Counted from the first letter of the stretch, positions 15,551 to 24,213 are shown. The stretch: 64,000 nt of DNA from Promicromonospora sp042731755 (GCF_042731755.1 NZ_JBHWLR010000007.1:1-64000), one strand, 5' to 3'. The notes: a model not told the origin generated them from the letters alone. Program-made: numbers and translations.

Positions 15551-18445
15551 TCACTCGGCGAAGGCCTCGACCGGCGGGCACGAGCACACCAGGTTGCGGT
15601 CGCCCTTGGCCCCGTCGATGCGGCGCACCGGCGGCCAGTACTTGTTCCCGCGGAGCGAGGCGACGGGGAACGCGGCCAGCTCACGCGGGTACGCCTTGGT
15701 CCACTCGTCCGTCATGACCGACGCCGCGGTGTGCGGCGCACCGCGCAGCGGCGACTCCTCGGCGGTCCAGCGGCCGGCCGCGACGGCGTCGATCTCGCCA
15801 CGGATGGCGATCATCGCGTCGACGAACCGGTCGAGCTCGGCGAGGTCCTCCGACTCAGTGGGCTCCACCATGAGCGTGCCCGGCACGGGGAACGCCAGCG
15901 TGGGGGCGTGGAAGCCGTAGTCCATGAGCCGCTTGGAGACGTCCTCCGCGGTCACGCCGGTCTCGGCGGTGATCTTGCGCAGGTCGAGGATGCACTCGTG
16001 CGCGACCAGCCCGTTCGGGCCCGTGTACAGCACGGGGAAGTGCGGGTCGAGCCGGCTCGCCACGTAGTTCGCGGTGAGGACGGCGGCCTTGGTCGCCTCG
16101 GTCAGCCCGTCCGGCCCCATCAGCGCCACGTAGGCGTACGAGATCGGCAGGATGCCGGCGGAGCCGTAGCGCGTCGAGGCCACGGGGATGCCCGCCGCCC
16201 CGGCCTCGCCCTGCCCGAGACCCGGCGTCGGGTCGCCCGGGAGGAACGGCACCAGGTGCTCGGCCACCGCGACCGGGCCGACGCCGGGGCCGCCGCCGCC
16301 GTGCGGGATGCAGAACGTCTTGTGCAGGTTCAGGTGCGAGACGTCGCCGCCGAACTCACCCGGCCGCGCCAGACCGACCAGCGCGTTCAGGTTGGCGCCG
16401 TCGATGTACACCTGGCCGCCGGCCTCGTGCACCAGGTCGCAGACCTCGCGCACGTGCTCCTCGTACACGCCGTGCGTGGACGGGTAGGTGATCATGATCC
16501 CGGCCACCTGCGGGCCGTGCTGGTCGAGCTTGGCGCGCAGGTCGTCGAGCAGGATCTCGCCGTCGTCCGCCGTGGACACCACCACGACGCGCAGGCCCGC
16601 GAGCGCCGCCGACGCCGCGTTGGTCCCGTGCGCCGACGCCGGGATGAGCACGATGTCGCGGTGCTCCTCGCCGCGCGACGCGTGATAGCCCTTGATCGCG
16701 AGCAGGCCCGCGAACTCGCCCTGGCTGCCCGCGTTGGGCTGCACGGAGACGGCGGCGTAACCGGTGATCTCGGCGAGCTGGCTCTCCAGCGCGGTGACGA
16801 GCTCGGTGTAGCCCTGCGTCTGGTCGACCGGGGCGTACGGGTGGATGTCCGCGAAGCCGGGCCACGAGATGGCCTCCATCTCGGCGGTCGCGTTGAGCTT
16901 CATGGTGCAGGAGCCCAGCGGGATCATGGTGCGGTCCAGCGCGAGGTCCTTGTCGGAGAGCTTGCGCAGGTAGCGGAGCATGCTGGTCTCGGAGCGGTGC
17001 TGGTGGAAGATGGGGTGCTGGAGGTATGCGGTCTCGCGCTGGACTGCTGCGGGGAGGGTTGCGTCCGCAGAGAAGTCGGCGGTGTGGTTCGGCTCCAGGC
17101 CCAGGGTGGTGAGGACGGAGGTGGCGACTACCGCGACGTCCTGCGCTGTTGTCGTCTCGTCCGTGCTGATCTGGACGTGGTTCGCGTCCGGCACGAACAG
17201 GTTGTAGCCGGCGTCGGCTGCTGCTCGGGCGATCTCCTGGGCCTGGCCCGGGGTGTTCAGGCGGATGGTGTCGAAGAAGGTGGTGTGCTCGATCTCGACG
17301 CCTGCGGCGCTCAGGGCTGCTGCCAGGTCTGCCGCGTGGGTGTGGACGCGGGTGGCGATCGCCTTGAGGCCCTCCGGGCCGTGGTAGACCGCGTACATGC
17401 TGGCCACGATGGCCAGCAGGGCCTGGGCGGTGCAGATGTTGCTCGTGGCCTTCTCGCGGCGGATGTGCTGCTCGCGGGTGGCCAGGGCGAGGCGGTATCC
17501 GGAGGCGCCGTCGACGTCGATGGAGACGCCGACCAGGCGGCCGGGGAGCTGGCGCTCCAGGCCCTTCTTCACGGCCATGTAGGCGGCGTGCGGGCCGCCG
17601 TAGAACAGCGGGACGCCGAAGCGTTGCGCGGAGCCCACCGAGATGTCGGCGCCGAGCTCGCCCGGGCTGGCCAGGAGCGTCAGGGCGAGCAGGTCGGTGG
17701 CGACGGTGACGAGCGCGCCGGCGGCCTTGGCCTCGGCGATCACGCCGCGGGCGTCGAGCACGCGGCCGGAGGCACCGGCCTGCTGCAGCACGAGGCCCAC
17801 GAGCTGGCCGGCCGGGGGCTCGGCGGGGAGGCCCGCCTGCAGGCCGTTCGAGAGGTCCGCGACGACGACCGGGAGGCCGATCGCCTCGGCGCGGCCCCGG
17901 GCCACGGCGAGCGACTGGCCGAACAGGTCGGCGTCCAGGACGACGTAGCCCTCCTTGGCCCGCGACGCGCGCCACATCAGGGCGACGGCCTCGGCGACGG
18001 CGCTGGCCTCGTCGAGCAGGGAGGCGTTCGCGATCTCGAGGCCCGTGAGGTCCTCGACCGCGGTCTGGAAGTTGAGGAGCGCCTCGAGCCGGCCCTGGCT
18101 GATCTCCGGCTGGTACGGCGTGTAGGCCGTGTACCAGGCGGGCGACTCGAGCACGTTGCGGCGGATGACGGCGGGCGTGTGCGTGCCGTAGAAGCCCTGC
18201 CCGATCATCTGGGTCTTGACCTGGTTCTTGCCCGCGAGCTCGCGGAGGTGCGCGAGCACCTCCGCCTCGGTGCGGGCGGCAGGCAGGTTCAGCGGCGCCT
18301 GGCTGCGGATCGCCTTGGGGACGGCCCGGTCGACGAGGGTGTCCATCGTGTCGATGCCGAGCTGGTCCAGCATGGTGCGGACCTCGCGGCCGCGCGGGCC
18401 GAGATGCCGGTCGGCAAAGACGTCGGGGTTGTGGGGCGTGCTCAC
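15551..18445 (-). CDS. gcvP: Glycine dehydrogenase (decarboxylating), P protein
   Basis: PLP enzyme that decarboxylates glycine and loads the aminomethyl group on GcvH. 964 residues, the normal length of the fused single-chain form. The PLP lysine is in HLNLHKTFCIPHGGGGPG (about residue 709). The N-terminus VFADRHLGP and the SCTMKLNATAEM segment are typical. I place the start at the GTG at 18445, preceded by AGGAG and a 6-nt gap. Earlier in-frame ATGs lie inside the second riboswitch aptamer and are rejected. The operon is gcvP-gcvT-gcvH; the L protein is elsewhere. Confidence 0.95.
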   Translation of the reverse strand: MSTPHNPDVFADRHLGPRGREVRTMLDQLGIDTMDTLVDRAVPKAIRSQAPLNLPAARTEAEVLAHLRELAGKNQVKTQMIGQGFYGTHTPAVIRRNVLESPAWYTAYTPYQPEISQGRLEALLNFQTAVEDLTGLEIANASLLDEASAVAEAVALMWRASRAKEGYVVLDADLFGQSLAVARGRAEAIGLPVVVADLSNGLQAGLPAEPPAGQLVGLVLQQAGASGRVLDARGVIAEAKAAGALVTVATDLLALTLLASPGELGADISVGSAQRFGVPLFYGGPHAAYMAVKKGLERQLPGRLVGVSIDVDGASGYRLALATREQHIRREKATSNICTAQALLAIVASMYAVYHGPEGLKAIATRVHTHAADLAAALSAAGVEIEHTTFFDTIRLNTPGQAQEIARAAADAGYNLFVPDANHVQISTDETTTAQDVAVVATSVLTTLGLEPNHTADFSADATLPAAVQRETAYLQHPIFHQHRSETSMLRYLRKLSDKDLALDRTMIPLGSCTMKLNATAEMEAISWPGFADIHPYAPVDQTQGYTELVTALESQLAEITGYAAVSVQPNAGSQGEFAGLLAIKGYHASRGEEHRDIVLIPASAHGTNAASAALAGLRVVVVSTADDGEILLDDLRAKLDQHGPQVAGIMITYPSTHGVYEEHVREVCDLVHEAGGQVYIDGANLNALVGLARPGEFGGDVSHLNLHKTFCIPHGGGGPGVGPVAVAEHLVPFLPGDPTPGLGQGEAGAAGIPVASTRYGSAGILPISYAYVALMGPDGLTEATKAAVLTANYVASRLDPHFPVLYTGPNGLVAHECILDLRKITAETGVTAEDVSKRLMDYGFHAPTLAFPVPGTLMVEPTESEDLAELDRFVDAMIAIRGEIDAVAAGRWTAEESPLRGAPHTAASVMTDEWTKAYPRELAAFPVASLRGNKYWPPVRRIDGAKGDRNLVCSCPPVEAFAE

Positions 18446-18481
18446 GGCGGGCTCCTGGCTGTCCGAGGGCGTGGGGACGAC

Positions 18482-18776
18482 TGCGGTCCCTCCCCGCTCT
18501 GTCATCGGACCCGTGCCCGCTCGCGGGCATGCGTCGACCTGAGAGTTTTGCCGGTCCGTCATGTTCCCTCCCGGACAGCGGGGAGGAGGGCGGGACGCGC
18601 CGGCTTGCACCGTCGGTGGAGCCGGCGCACCGGTAGCCCGGTGGCGGCTCGCTTTCCAGAGTTGCCTCGCCGCGGCGGTACGGGGGCCTGAGAGATTCCC
18701 GGGGAGGAAATTGCTCCTTCGGCGCCGGGTCGCGCGGCGTCTGGACGACGACGGCGCGGGGCCGGACTCTCCCGCC
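18482..18776 (-). promoter_or_regulatory. Tandem glycine riboswitch of the gcv operon
   Basis: Two aptamers are visible on the minus strand. Aptamer 1 (about 18776-18648) has GGGAGAGTCC, GCCGAAGGAGCAA, AATCTCTCAGGC and CTCTGGAAAG. Aptamer 2 (about 18627-18485) has CCGACGGTGCAAG, AAACTCTCAGGT and GACAGAGCGGGGAG. This is the known two-aptamer glycine riboswitch, normally an ON switch for gcv genes. About 40 nt separate it from the gcvP start, too short for a separate terminator, so control probably acts on translation or by an overlapping structure. I see nothing else certain in 18777-18892. Confidence 0.9.
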
Positions 18777-18892
18777 GCGGTTCTGGCGGCACGGTCCTGG
18801 TCGAGCTGATCGAGATCGATCCGATCGAGCCAGGGCCGTTTGAAGATGTTCAGTTATGCGGACATCGTAGCGGCGCGGACAAGCCACCGGCG

Positions 18893-19798
18893 CTACCCCA
18901 GGTCGATCTCGCGGGCCGCCACGACCATCTCGTCCACCACGGCCCGGACGATCGGGCCCGGCTCGTGCCGGTTCTGCCGGTGCCGCACCACGAGCCGCCG
19001 CGAGCCGAGCCCGGCGAGCGCCACCACGGCGACGCCGTCCGGCACCTCCTGCTGGAGGGCCAGGGCCGGCAGCATCGCGACGCCCTGGCCGGCGGCGACC
19101 AGGGAGATCGCGGTGTCGAAGTCGTTGTAGGCGTGGCGCGTCTCGAACGTCGTGCCGAGCTGCGCGGCGAGCCGGCTCGCGGCGCGCTCGGCCGCCGAGC
19201 CGGCCTGCGGGCCCACCCACGTGAGGGTCGCGAGGTCGTCCAGCCGCTCGGGCTCGGGCAGGCTGGTGGGGACCACGATGCGCCGCGGCTCGTCGAGCAG
19301 GGGCACGTCGTGCGCACCGCGCGGGGCCGGGGCGTCGACGGCGACGTCGCGCTCCAGCACCACCGCGTCCAGGTCGCCGGCGCGCAGCCGGCGCACGGAG
19401 TCGGTCGGGTCGTGCTCCTGGACGTCGACCTCGATGTGCGGGTGCCGTTCCGCGAGCGAGACGAGCATCGGCGCGACGACGGTACGGATCGCCGTCTGGA
19501 TGGACCCGACGGAGATCCGGCCCGTGAGCTCGCCCTCCAGCGCGGCCACGGCCTGCCGCGCCTGGACGAGCTCCGCCTCGATGCGTTCGGCCGCGTCGGC
19601 GAGCACCCGGCCGGCGGGCGTCAGCGTCACGCCGCGGGGCCCCCGGTCCAGCACGTCGATACCTTCTTCGGCCTCCAGCCTGGCGATCTGCTGGGACACG
19701 GCGGACGGTGTGACGTGCAGGAGGTCGGCCGCCGCCAGCACCCCGCCGGCGCGATGCACGGCAAGGAGGAAAGCGAGTCTTCGCGGGTCAGTGGCCAT
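18893..19798 (-). CDS. LysR-family transcriptional regulator
   Basis: 301 residues. The winged HTH fills residues 1-60 (LLHVTPSAVSQQIARLEAEE then LTPAGRVL), followed by a two-lobe effector domain with the usual TLTWVGPQ and GVAMLPALAL segments. The start codon lies inside a perfect 7+7 dyad (19797-19813), and TAGCAT sits six bases before it, so the mRNA is probably leaderless and autoregulated. It is divergent from the membrane protein gene at 19988, its likeliest target. The effector is unknown. Confidence 0.92.
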   Translation of the reverse strand: MATDPRRLAFLLAVHRAGGVLAAADLLHVTPSAVSQQIARLEAEEGIDVLDRGPRGVTLTPAGRVLADAAERIEAELVQARQAVAALEGELTGRISVGSIQTAIRTVVAPMLVSLAERHPHIEVDVQEHDPTDSVRRLRAGDLDAVVLERDVAVDAPAPRGAHDVPLLDEPRRIVVPTSLPEPERLDDLATLTWVGPQAGSAAERAASRLAAQLGTTFETRHAYNDFDTAISLVAAGQGVAMLPALALQQEVPDGVAVVALAGLGSRRLVVRHRQNRHEPGPIVRAVVDEMVVAAREIDLG

Positions 19799-19813
19799 GT
19801 AGCGATGCTACAT
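19797..19813 (-). promoter_or_regulatory. Dyad over the LysR start and -10 box
   Basis: ATGTAGC-GAT-GCTACAT is a perfect inverted repeat that covers the LysR ATG and, on the minus strand, the -10-like TAGCAT six bases upstream. A regulator bound here would block its own transcription. Confidence 0.5.
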
Positions 19814-19987
19814 CCCGGAGTCACAAACATTCGATTGTGCTGAAGCCGGATCTGGCTCATGATTGACCCTGGCAGCGGCTGGACCCAGCACCTCCCGGAC
19901 CGTCGGCCACCCTTCCCCCATGGATACCGGTTCTCGGTCTCCGCCACATTCTCGAATCGTTTCGAGCAGGTTCCCCAGGAGTTCCTC

Positions 19988-20380
19988 ATGTCCCTCATGC
20001 TGGTCGTCACCGTCCTCGGCTGGGTTGGCGCCATCGCCGGCCTCGTGGCCTATGCCATGGTCAGCCGCGGGCGCTGGAGCGCCGATTCCCTCGCGTTCCA
20101 GGGCACCAACATGCTGGCGGCCGGGACCCTGCTCACGGTGGCCGCGGCGAACGGCATCTGGCCGTCCGCCGCGTCGAACATGGCCGCCATCCTGATCGGC
20201 GTGAACGCCGTGTACACCGTGGTGCGGGCCAAGAAGCGCGCCGCGAAGGAGGCGGCCGCGCTGCGCGTCGTCGAGGACGCCGTCGACACGGTGCCGGACC
20301 ACGTGCCGGACCACCTCGCCGACCACGCGCCGGCACAGCGTTCCGCGGTCAGCTACCGCGCGTTCGCCGAGGCCGCCTGA
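19988..20380 (+). CDS. Small membrane protein, CBU_0592-like
   Basis: 130 residues. The ATG at 19988 follows AGGAG by six bases. The first 80 residues contain three hydrophobic helices with the pattern GWVGAIAGLVAYAMV, a conserved Asn (FQGTNMLAAG) and PSAASNMAAILIGV, as in the CBU_0592 family, whose function is unknown. A charged tail of about 50 residues, with a VPDHVPDHLADH repeat, follows inside the cell. Divergent from the LysR gene. The 3' end and downstream sequence are partly duplicated across the scaffold gap at 20502. Confidence 0.75.
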   Translation: MSLMLVVTVLGWVGAIAGLVAYAMVSRGRWSADSLAFQGTNMLAAGTLLTVAAANGIWPSAASNMAAILIGVNAVYTVVRAKKRAAKEAAALRVVEDAVDTVPDHVPDHLADHAPAQRSAVSYRAFAEAA

Positions 20381-20685
20381 CGGGCTGACCCCCGTCACCG
20401 CTCCGCGGGATCCGGTGTCTCCCCCCCAAGCCCCCAAAAAGCTCCCGCTGTGGGGTGTTTGGGGTGGGGTGTGTCGGTGCCACTAAAACCCGCCTCCCGC
20501 CNNNNNNNNNNCGGCACGGTTTTCTGTGTTAACCTACCGCGTTTTCGCCGGGGCCGCCGGAGGGGCGACCCCCTTCCACCGCTCCGGGGGGTCGGTTGTC
20601 CCCCCCCGGATCCCGCGGAGCGCTGCCGTTGCGGGGCGTGCGGGATGTGGTGCGCTGGGACCATGAAACCGCGCATCCAGCAGGT
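20331..20685. other. Scaffold gap with duplicated, error-rich contig ends
   Basis: Ten N at 20502-20511. The sequence just after them (20512-20607) is a degraded copy of 20331-20427, and the sequence just before them (20428-20501) is a degraded copy of 20608-20685. This is what two overlapping contigs with poor ends give when joined blindly. The true sequence very probably runs from 20427 directly to 20608, leaving about 100 bp between the two genes. No biological repeat should be inferred here. Confidence 0.85.
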
Positions 20686-21073
20686 GGTGCTCGACACCAC
20701 GAACGCCCGCGCCCTCGCCGAGTTCTACCGCGAGCTGTTCGGGCTCACCTACCGCGCCGGCGACGAGGCCCCGCCGGAGGGCGACCCGGACCCGAACGGC
20801 CACGACTGGCTGGTCCTGCACAACGACGACGGCGCCCACCTCGCGTTCCAGCAGGTGTACGACCTGCCGCGCTCGACCTGGCCGGAGTCCGGCATCCCCC
20901 AGCAGCTCCACCTCGACACGACGGTGCCGGACGTCGACGCGCTCGCCGAGGCACGCGACCGCGCCCTCGCGCTCGGCGCGACGCTGCTCTACGACCGGTC
21001 GGACGACCCCGAGGAGCCCCTCTACGTCTTCGGCGACCCGATGGGCCACCCCTTCTGCGTCTTCGTGGGCTGA
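20663..21073 (+). CDS. VOC-family (glyoxalase fold) protein
   Basis: 136 residues, one vicinal-oxygen-chelate domain made of two beta-alpha-beta-beta-beta repeats: QQVVLDTTNARALAEFYREL at 6-25 and HLDTTVPDVDALAEARDRAL in the second half, then GDPMGHPFCVFV at the end. Members are metal-dependent isomerases, dioxygenases or resistance proteins; the substrate is unknown. The ATG at 20663 starts the conserved fold directly. The upstream frame that reads through the N gap is an artefact. Confidence 0.85.
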   Translation: MKPRIQQVVLDTTNARALAEFYRELFGLTYRAGDEAPPEGDPDPNGHDWLVLHNDDGAHLAFQQVYDLPRSTWPESGIPQQLHLDTTVPDVDALAEARDRALALGATLLYDRSDDPEEPLYVFGDPMGHPFCVFVG

Positions 21074-21103
21074 CGGGTTCGGCCCGACGCCGGACGCACG
21101 GCG

Positions 21104-21976
21104 CTACGCCGTCGGACGGGCGAACGTCACGTCCACGACCAGCGCGCGGTGGTCCGAGACCCCGGTGTCCACGACCCGGCCCTCCACGGAGCCGATGCGC
21201 CCGCCCGGGATGTCGCCGTCCGGCCCCGGGGCCACGCCCTCGTCGAGGAGGACGTGGTCGATCTGGAACCGCGGGTCGTGCCGGGGGAACGTGTCGCCCG
21301 TCGCGAGGGGACGCCAGCCGGTGCGCTCGGCGGGCACCGATCCCCGCAGGTTGAAGTCGCCCAGCAGGATCAGGGGGCGCCGCAGCCCGACGAGCCGACG
21401 GCGCAGGTAGTCCACCTGACGTTCGGCGTGGCGCTCGCCCGGGGTGCCCCGGCGGTAGCCGGCGACGCTCCGCGCCATCCCGCCCGCCCAGCTCACGGCG
21501 GAGAACCGGTACACGCTCAGGTGCGTGCACACCACGGTGACCGGGCCCGACGGAGCGTCGACCCGGGCCGCGAGCGCCACCCGCGGCTCGTCGGTGCCGA
21601 GCTGTACGCGGCCCCACACCCAGGGCGTCGCGGGCGGCAGCAGCAGGGTGTGCCAGCTCAGGACGGGGAACCGGGACAGCAGCGCGATGCCGTAGCCGGG
21701 CGCGCCGGGCCGCTCCGCCCGGCGGGCACGGCGTCGGATGCCGGGGTAGCGGAACGGGCCGGCGAGCGCGGGCCGGAACCGGTGGTCGGCTGCGCCCATC
21801 GCGGCCGCGCAGAGTGCCGCCTGGTCCGCTCCCCCGGACCGCACCTGCCCCTGGTCGACCTCCTGGAGCCCCACGACGTCGGCGTCGAGCGCGGCGACGG
21901 CCCGGGCGAGGCGGTCGTTGTCGACGCGACCGTCGGGGCCGAGGCCGTGCTGGACGTTGAACGTGGCGATGCGCAC
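21104..21976 (-). CDS. Endonuclease/exonuclease/phosphatase-family hydrolase
   Basis: 290 residues from the GTG at 21976 (RIATFNVQHG). The metal-dependent EEP motifs are all present: FNVQHG at about 5-10, LQEVDQ near 37, GDFNLRG near 212, and VSDHRALVV near 275. The family includes DNases and sphingomyelinase-like enzymes; with no signal peptide this one is probably cytoplasmic. Longer frames upstream pass through a tandem repeat (22002-22039) and are not supported. Convergent with the VOC gene. Confidence 0.88.
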   Translation of the reverse strand: MRIATFNVQHGLGPDGRVDNDRLARAVAALDADVVGLQEVDQGQVRSGGADQAALCAAAMGAADHRFRPALAGPFRYPGIRRRARRAERPGAPGYGIALLSRFPVLSWHTLLLPPATPWVWGRVQLGTDEPRVALAARVDAPSGPVTVVCTHLSVYRFSAVSWAGGMARSVAGYRRGTPGERHAERQVDYLRRRLVGLRRPLILLGDFNLRGSVPAERTGWRPLATGDTFPRHDPRFQIDHVLLDEGVAPGPDGDIPGGRIGSVEGRVVDTGVSDHRALVVDVTFARPTA

Positions 21977-22001
21977 GTGTCGATCCTGTCCTCGGCGTGC
22001 G

Positions 22002-22039
22002 GCGGGCGCCACCCCGGCTCGCGGGCGCCACCCCGGCTC
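22002..22039. repeat. Two tandem 19-bp repeats
   Basis: The unit GCGGGCGCCACCCCGGCTC occurs twice in a row, followed by a partial third copy (GCGGGTGCCA). It lies between the EEP gene and the sigma-factor promoter. Confidence 0.7.
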
Positions 22040-22077
22040 GCGGGTGCCATGACCGGACCTTTCTGCGGCGACCGTGC

Positions 22078-22104
22078 AACCTTTGACCCAGGTCCGCCGT
22101 AGTG
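22078..22104 (+). promoter_or_regulatory. ECF-type promoter of the first fused sigma factor
   Basis: AACCT (22078-22082), exactly 15 nt, then CGTAGTG (22098-22104), then six bases to the ATG at 22111. The same layout occurs before the other two sigma genes. The AAC core in the -35 and CGT in the -10 are typical of ECF promoters, so self-activation is likely (inference). Transcription would start at or next to the ATG. Confidence 0.7.
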
Positions 22105-22110
22105 GGTGGC

Positions 22111-24174
22111 ATGACGCAGGAGAGCGGGACGACCGTGAGCAGCCTTCGGACGGGCGAGCCGGCGGACGACGATACGGCCGGCGACGTGCAGATCTCGGTC
22201 GTGCGCTCCCGCGACGCGGGGTTCACCGAGTTCGTCCGGGACTGCGGGCCGTACCTCTACCGGACCGCGTACCTGCTGTGCGGGGACCCGCACCGGGCGG
22301 AGGAGCTGGTCCAGTCGACGTTCGAGCGGGTCTACCGCACCTGGGCCAAGGTCAAGCCGGGCACGCAGCGCGCCTACGCGCGCCAGATCCTGGTCAACCT
22401 GCGCATCGACGGCTGGCGGCACACCCGCCGCGAGTCGTTCCCGGGCGACGACAAGATCCCCCTCGCGCCGGCGTCGGACCATGCCGGGCACGTGGTGCTG
22501 CGCGACGAGCTGGTCCGCGGGCTGGCGCAGCTCCCGGTCAGCCAGCGGCGGGTCGTGGTGCTGCGGCACCTGCTGGACCTGCCCGAGGCGGAGGTCGCCC
22601 GGGAGCTCGGCATCGCCGTCGGCACGGTCAAGGCGGCCAACTCGCGCGGGCTCGCCCGGCTGCGGGACCTGCTCGTGGCGCAGACCGAGACGATCGAGCC
22701 GGCGGCCTTCGACGAGCAGGCCGTGCTCGACCGGAGCCGGGCAGCGCTGCGCCGGCGCCGGGCCCGGCAGGCGGTCGGGGCCGCGTGCTTGGTCCTCCTG
22801 CTGGCGCTCGGGGTCGTCACGCGCGGGCCGGTGCCGCTGCCCGTCGTGGGCCCGGTCGTGCTGCCGGGCGGGGACCTGATCGCGCGCCTGTTCGACGGCG
22901 GCCGGGTCGAGCGCACCGACGGGTTCGCGCCGGTGCCGGGTCCGGACCTGGCGGGCAGCACGCCGCTCGCCTGTCCCGAGGAGCTCCCCGGGCCGACGCC
23001 GGCCCGGGCACCGGAGGCCGGCGAGAGCGTCGGACCGCTCGTCGATCCCGTCGTGGTCGACGCCGCCGACGCCCGCCCCCTGAGCTGCTACGACGTCGAC
23101 GTCGAGGCAGTCATGCCCGGCTCCCTCGACGAGGCGGGGGTGCCGGTCACCGCCCGTGGCGTCCCTCTGCCCGAGCCGCACGGGCTCTCCGACTCCGGTG
23201 AGATCTGGAACTTCGACACCGCTGAGCTCTACGACGACGATGCCTCGACCGACACCGCGCACATCCAGACGACCGCCGTCACGGTCATGGGTGCGAACTC
23301 CTCGGCCACCCTGATGCGGTACCAGGACCACAGGACGTTCCCGACCGGTCTCGCCGTCACCGGCGACCGGGTGGTCTGGAGCGAGTACGCGGCGGCGGAG
23401 ACGTCGCCGCGCCTGAGCTTTCTCCGGACGCTCATCCGCTCCGGCGGCGGCCTCACCGTCATGGAGGGTTCCCTGACCAGCAGCCAGGACCGCCTGTGGC
23501 TGCTGGCCACCACCCAGGACCACGCCCTGTGGACGGCTGGCGTCACGTACGACGACACCCGCCTGTTCACCACCAGGCTCGACGGTGAAGGCACGTCGAG
23601 AGAGCTCGCCGCCGGGGTCACCGCGCTCGCCGCGGACGACGACGAGGCGGTCGCCGCCGTCCTGACCCCTGGCTCCGGAGGGACCAGCACGACGTCGATC
23701 AGCCTGTTCCACGACCAGGGCGGCGGGGTTCTCACCGGCGACCTGCTCCTGGAGTTCGAGCACGACTCGTCGGCGGAGGTCACCGACATCGCCGTCTCGG
23801 ACGACGTCATCGCGTGGACGGTGGAGCCGACGGGCGCCGGGTCCGGCCCGGGCAGCCTCTACGTGATCGACCGGGTCGGCGACGACGACAGCGTCGTGCG
23901 GCTCGCCGACGGCGCCGTCGACCACCTCCGCACGACGGGCAGCCTGGTCACCTGGACGAGCACGGATACGGCCGACGACCAGCCGACGGGCCGCTCCTAC
24001 CTGTACCGCGCGACGGCGTCGGCCTCCGGATACGGCGGCCCGGACCTCGCGCGCTTCCCGGGCGAGTCGGTGACGGGGAGCCTGTCCGGCGACCGGACGG
24101 CCTGGCTCGAGGACGCGGGTGCGCGCCAGTGGCTCGTCGAGGGCGCCGTCAACCCGACGCTCGACCGCGGCTGA
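22111..24174 (+). CDS. ECF sigma factor fused to membrane helix and beta-propeller-like domain
   Basis: 687 residues. Region 2 spans about 38-105 (FTEFVRDCGPYLYRTAYLLC, RAEELVQSTFERVYRTW) and region 4 about 132-190 (LPVSQRRVVVLRHLLDLPEA, GTVKAANSRGLARLR), as in SigE-type ECF factors. An Arg-rich stretch (ALRRRRARQ, 212-220) leads into one hydrophobic helix (221-237) and a GPVPLP segment. About 340-687 is a beta-rich domain with repeated VxW blades (DRVVWSEY, DHALWTAG, DVIAWTV, SLVTWTS, DRTAWLED), probably a propeller outside the membrane. Sensor and sigma factor are one chain. The ATG at 22111 is chosen from the shared promoter spacing rather than the GTG at 22102. Confidence 0.88.
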   Translation: MTQESGTTVSSLRTGEPADDDTAGDVQISVVRSRDAGFTEFVRDCGPYLYRTAYLLCGDPHRAEELVQSTFERVYRTWAKVKPGTQRAYARQILVNLRIDGWRHTRRESFPGDDKIPLAPASDHAGHVVLRDELVRGLAQLPVSQRRVVVLRHLLDLPEAEVARELGIAVGTVKAANSRGLARLRDLLVAQTETIEPAAFDEQAVLDRSRAALRRRRARQAVGAACLVLLLALGVVTRGPVPLPVVGPVVLPGGDLIARLFDGGRVERTDGFAPVPGPDLAGSTPLACPEELPGPTPARAPEAGESVGPLVDPVVVDAADARPLSCYDVDVEAVMPGSLDEAGVPVTARGVPLPEPHGLSDSGEIWNFDTAELYDDDASTDTAHIQTTAVTVMGANSSATLMRYQDHRTFPTGLAVTGDRVVWSEYAAAETSPRLSFLRTLIRSGGGLTVMEGSLTSSQDRLWLLATTQDHALWTAGVTYDDTRLFTTRLDGEGTSRELAAGVTALAADDDEAVAAVLTPGSGGTSTTSISLFHDQGGGVLTGDLLLEFEHDSSAEVTDIAVSDDVIAWTVEPTGAGSGPGSLYVIDRVGDDDSVVRLADGAVDHLRTTGSLVTWTSTDTADDQPTGRSYLYRATASASGYGGPDLARFPGESVTGSLSGDRTAWLEDAGARQWLVEGAVNPTLDRG

Positions 24175-24192
24175 CAGGCCGCCCCGTCCCGC

Positions 24193-24213
24193 CGCGGTCC
24201 GACGCGGACCGCG
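24193..24213. terminator. Bidirectional terminator
   Basis: CGCGGTCCG-ACG-CGGACCGCG, a perfect 9-bp stem, sits between the convergent sigma gene and the PAS-ANTAR gene, adjacent to the stop of the latter. Confidence 0.6.

Noticed and set aside
18446..18610. GcvP N-terminal extension beginning at an ATG near 18562 or earlier
   Set aside because: This part forms aptamer 2 of the glycine riboswitch; the GTG at 18445 has a proper AGGAG and matches the family's N-terminus.
20428..20607. Apparent tandem repeat with G/C runs around the N stretch
   Set aside because: Both halves are degraded copies of the flanking contig ends, so it is an assembly artefact.
22102..22110. GTG start for the first fused sigma factor
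   Set aside because: It lies within the -10 element; identical promoter-to-ATG spacing in the three loci supports 22111.
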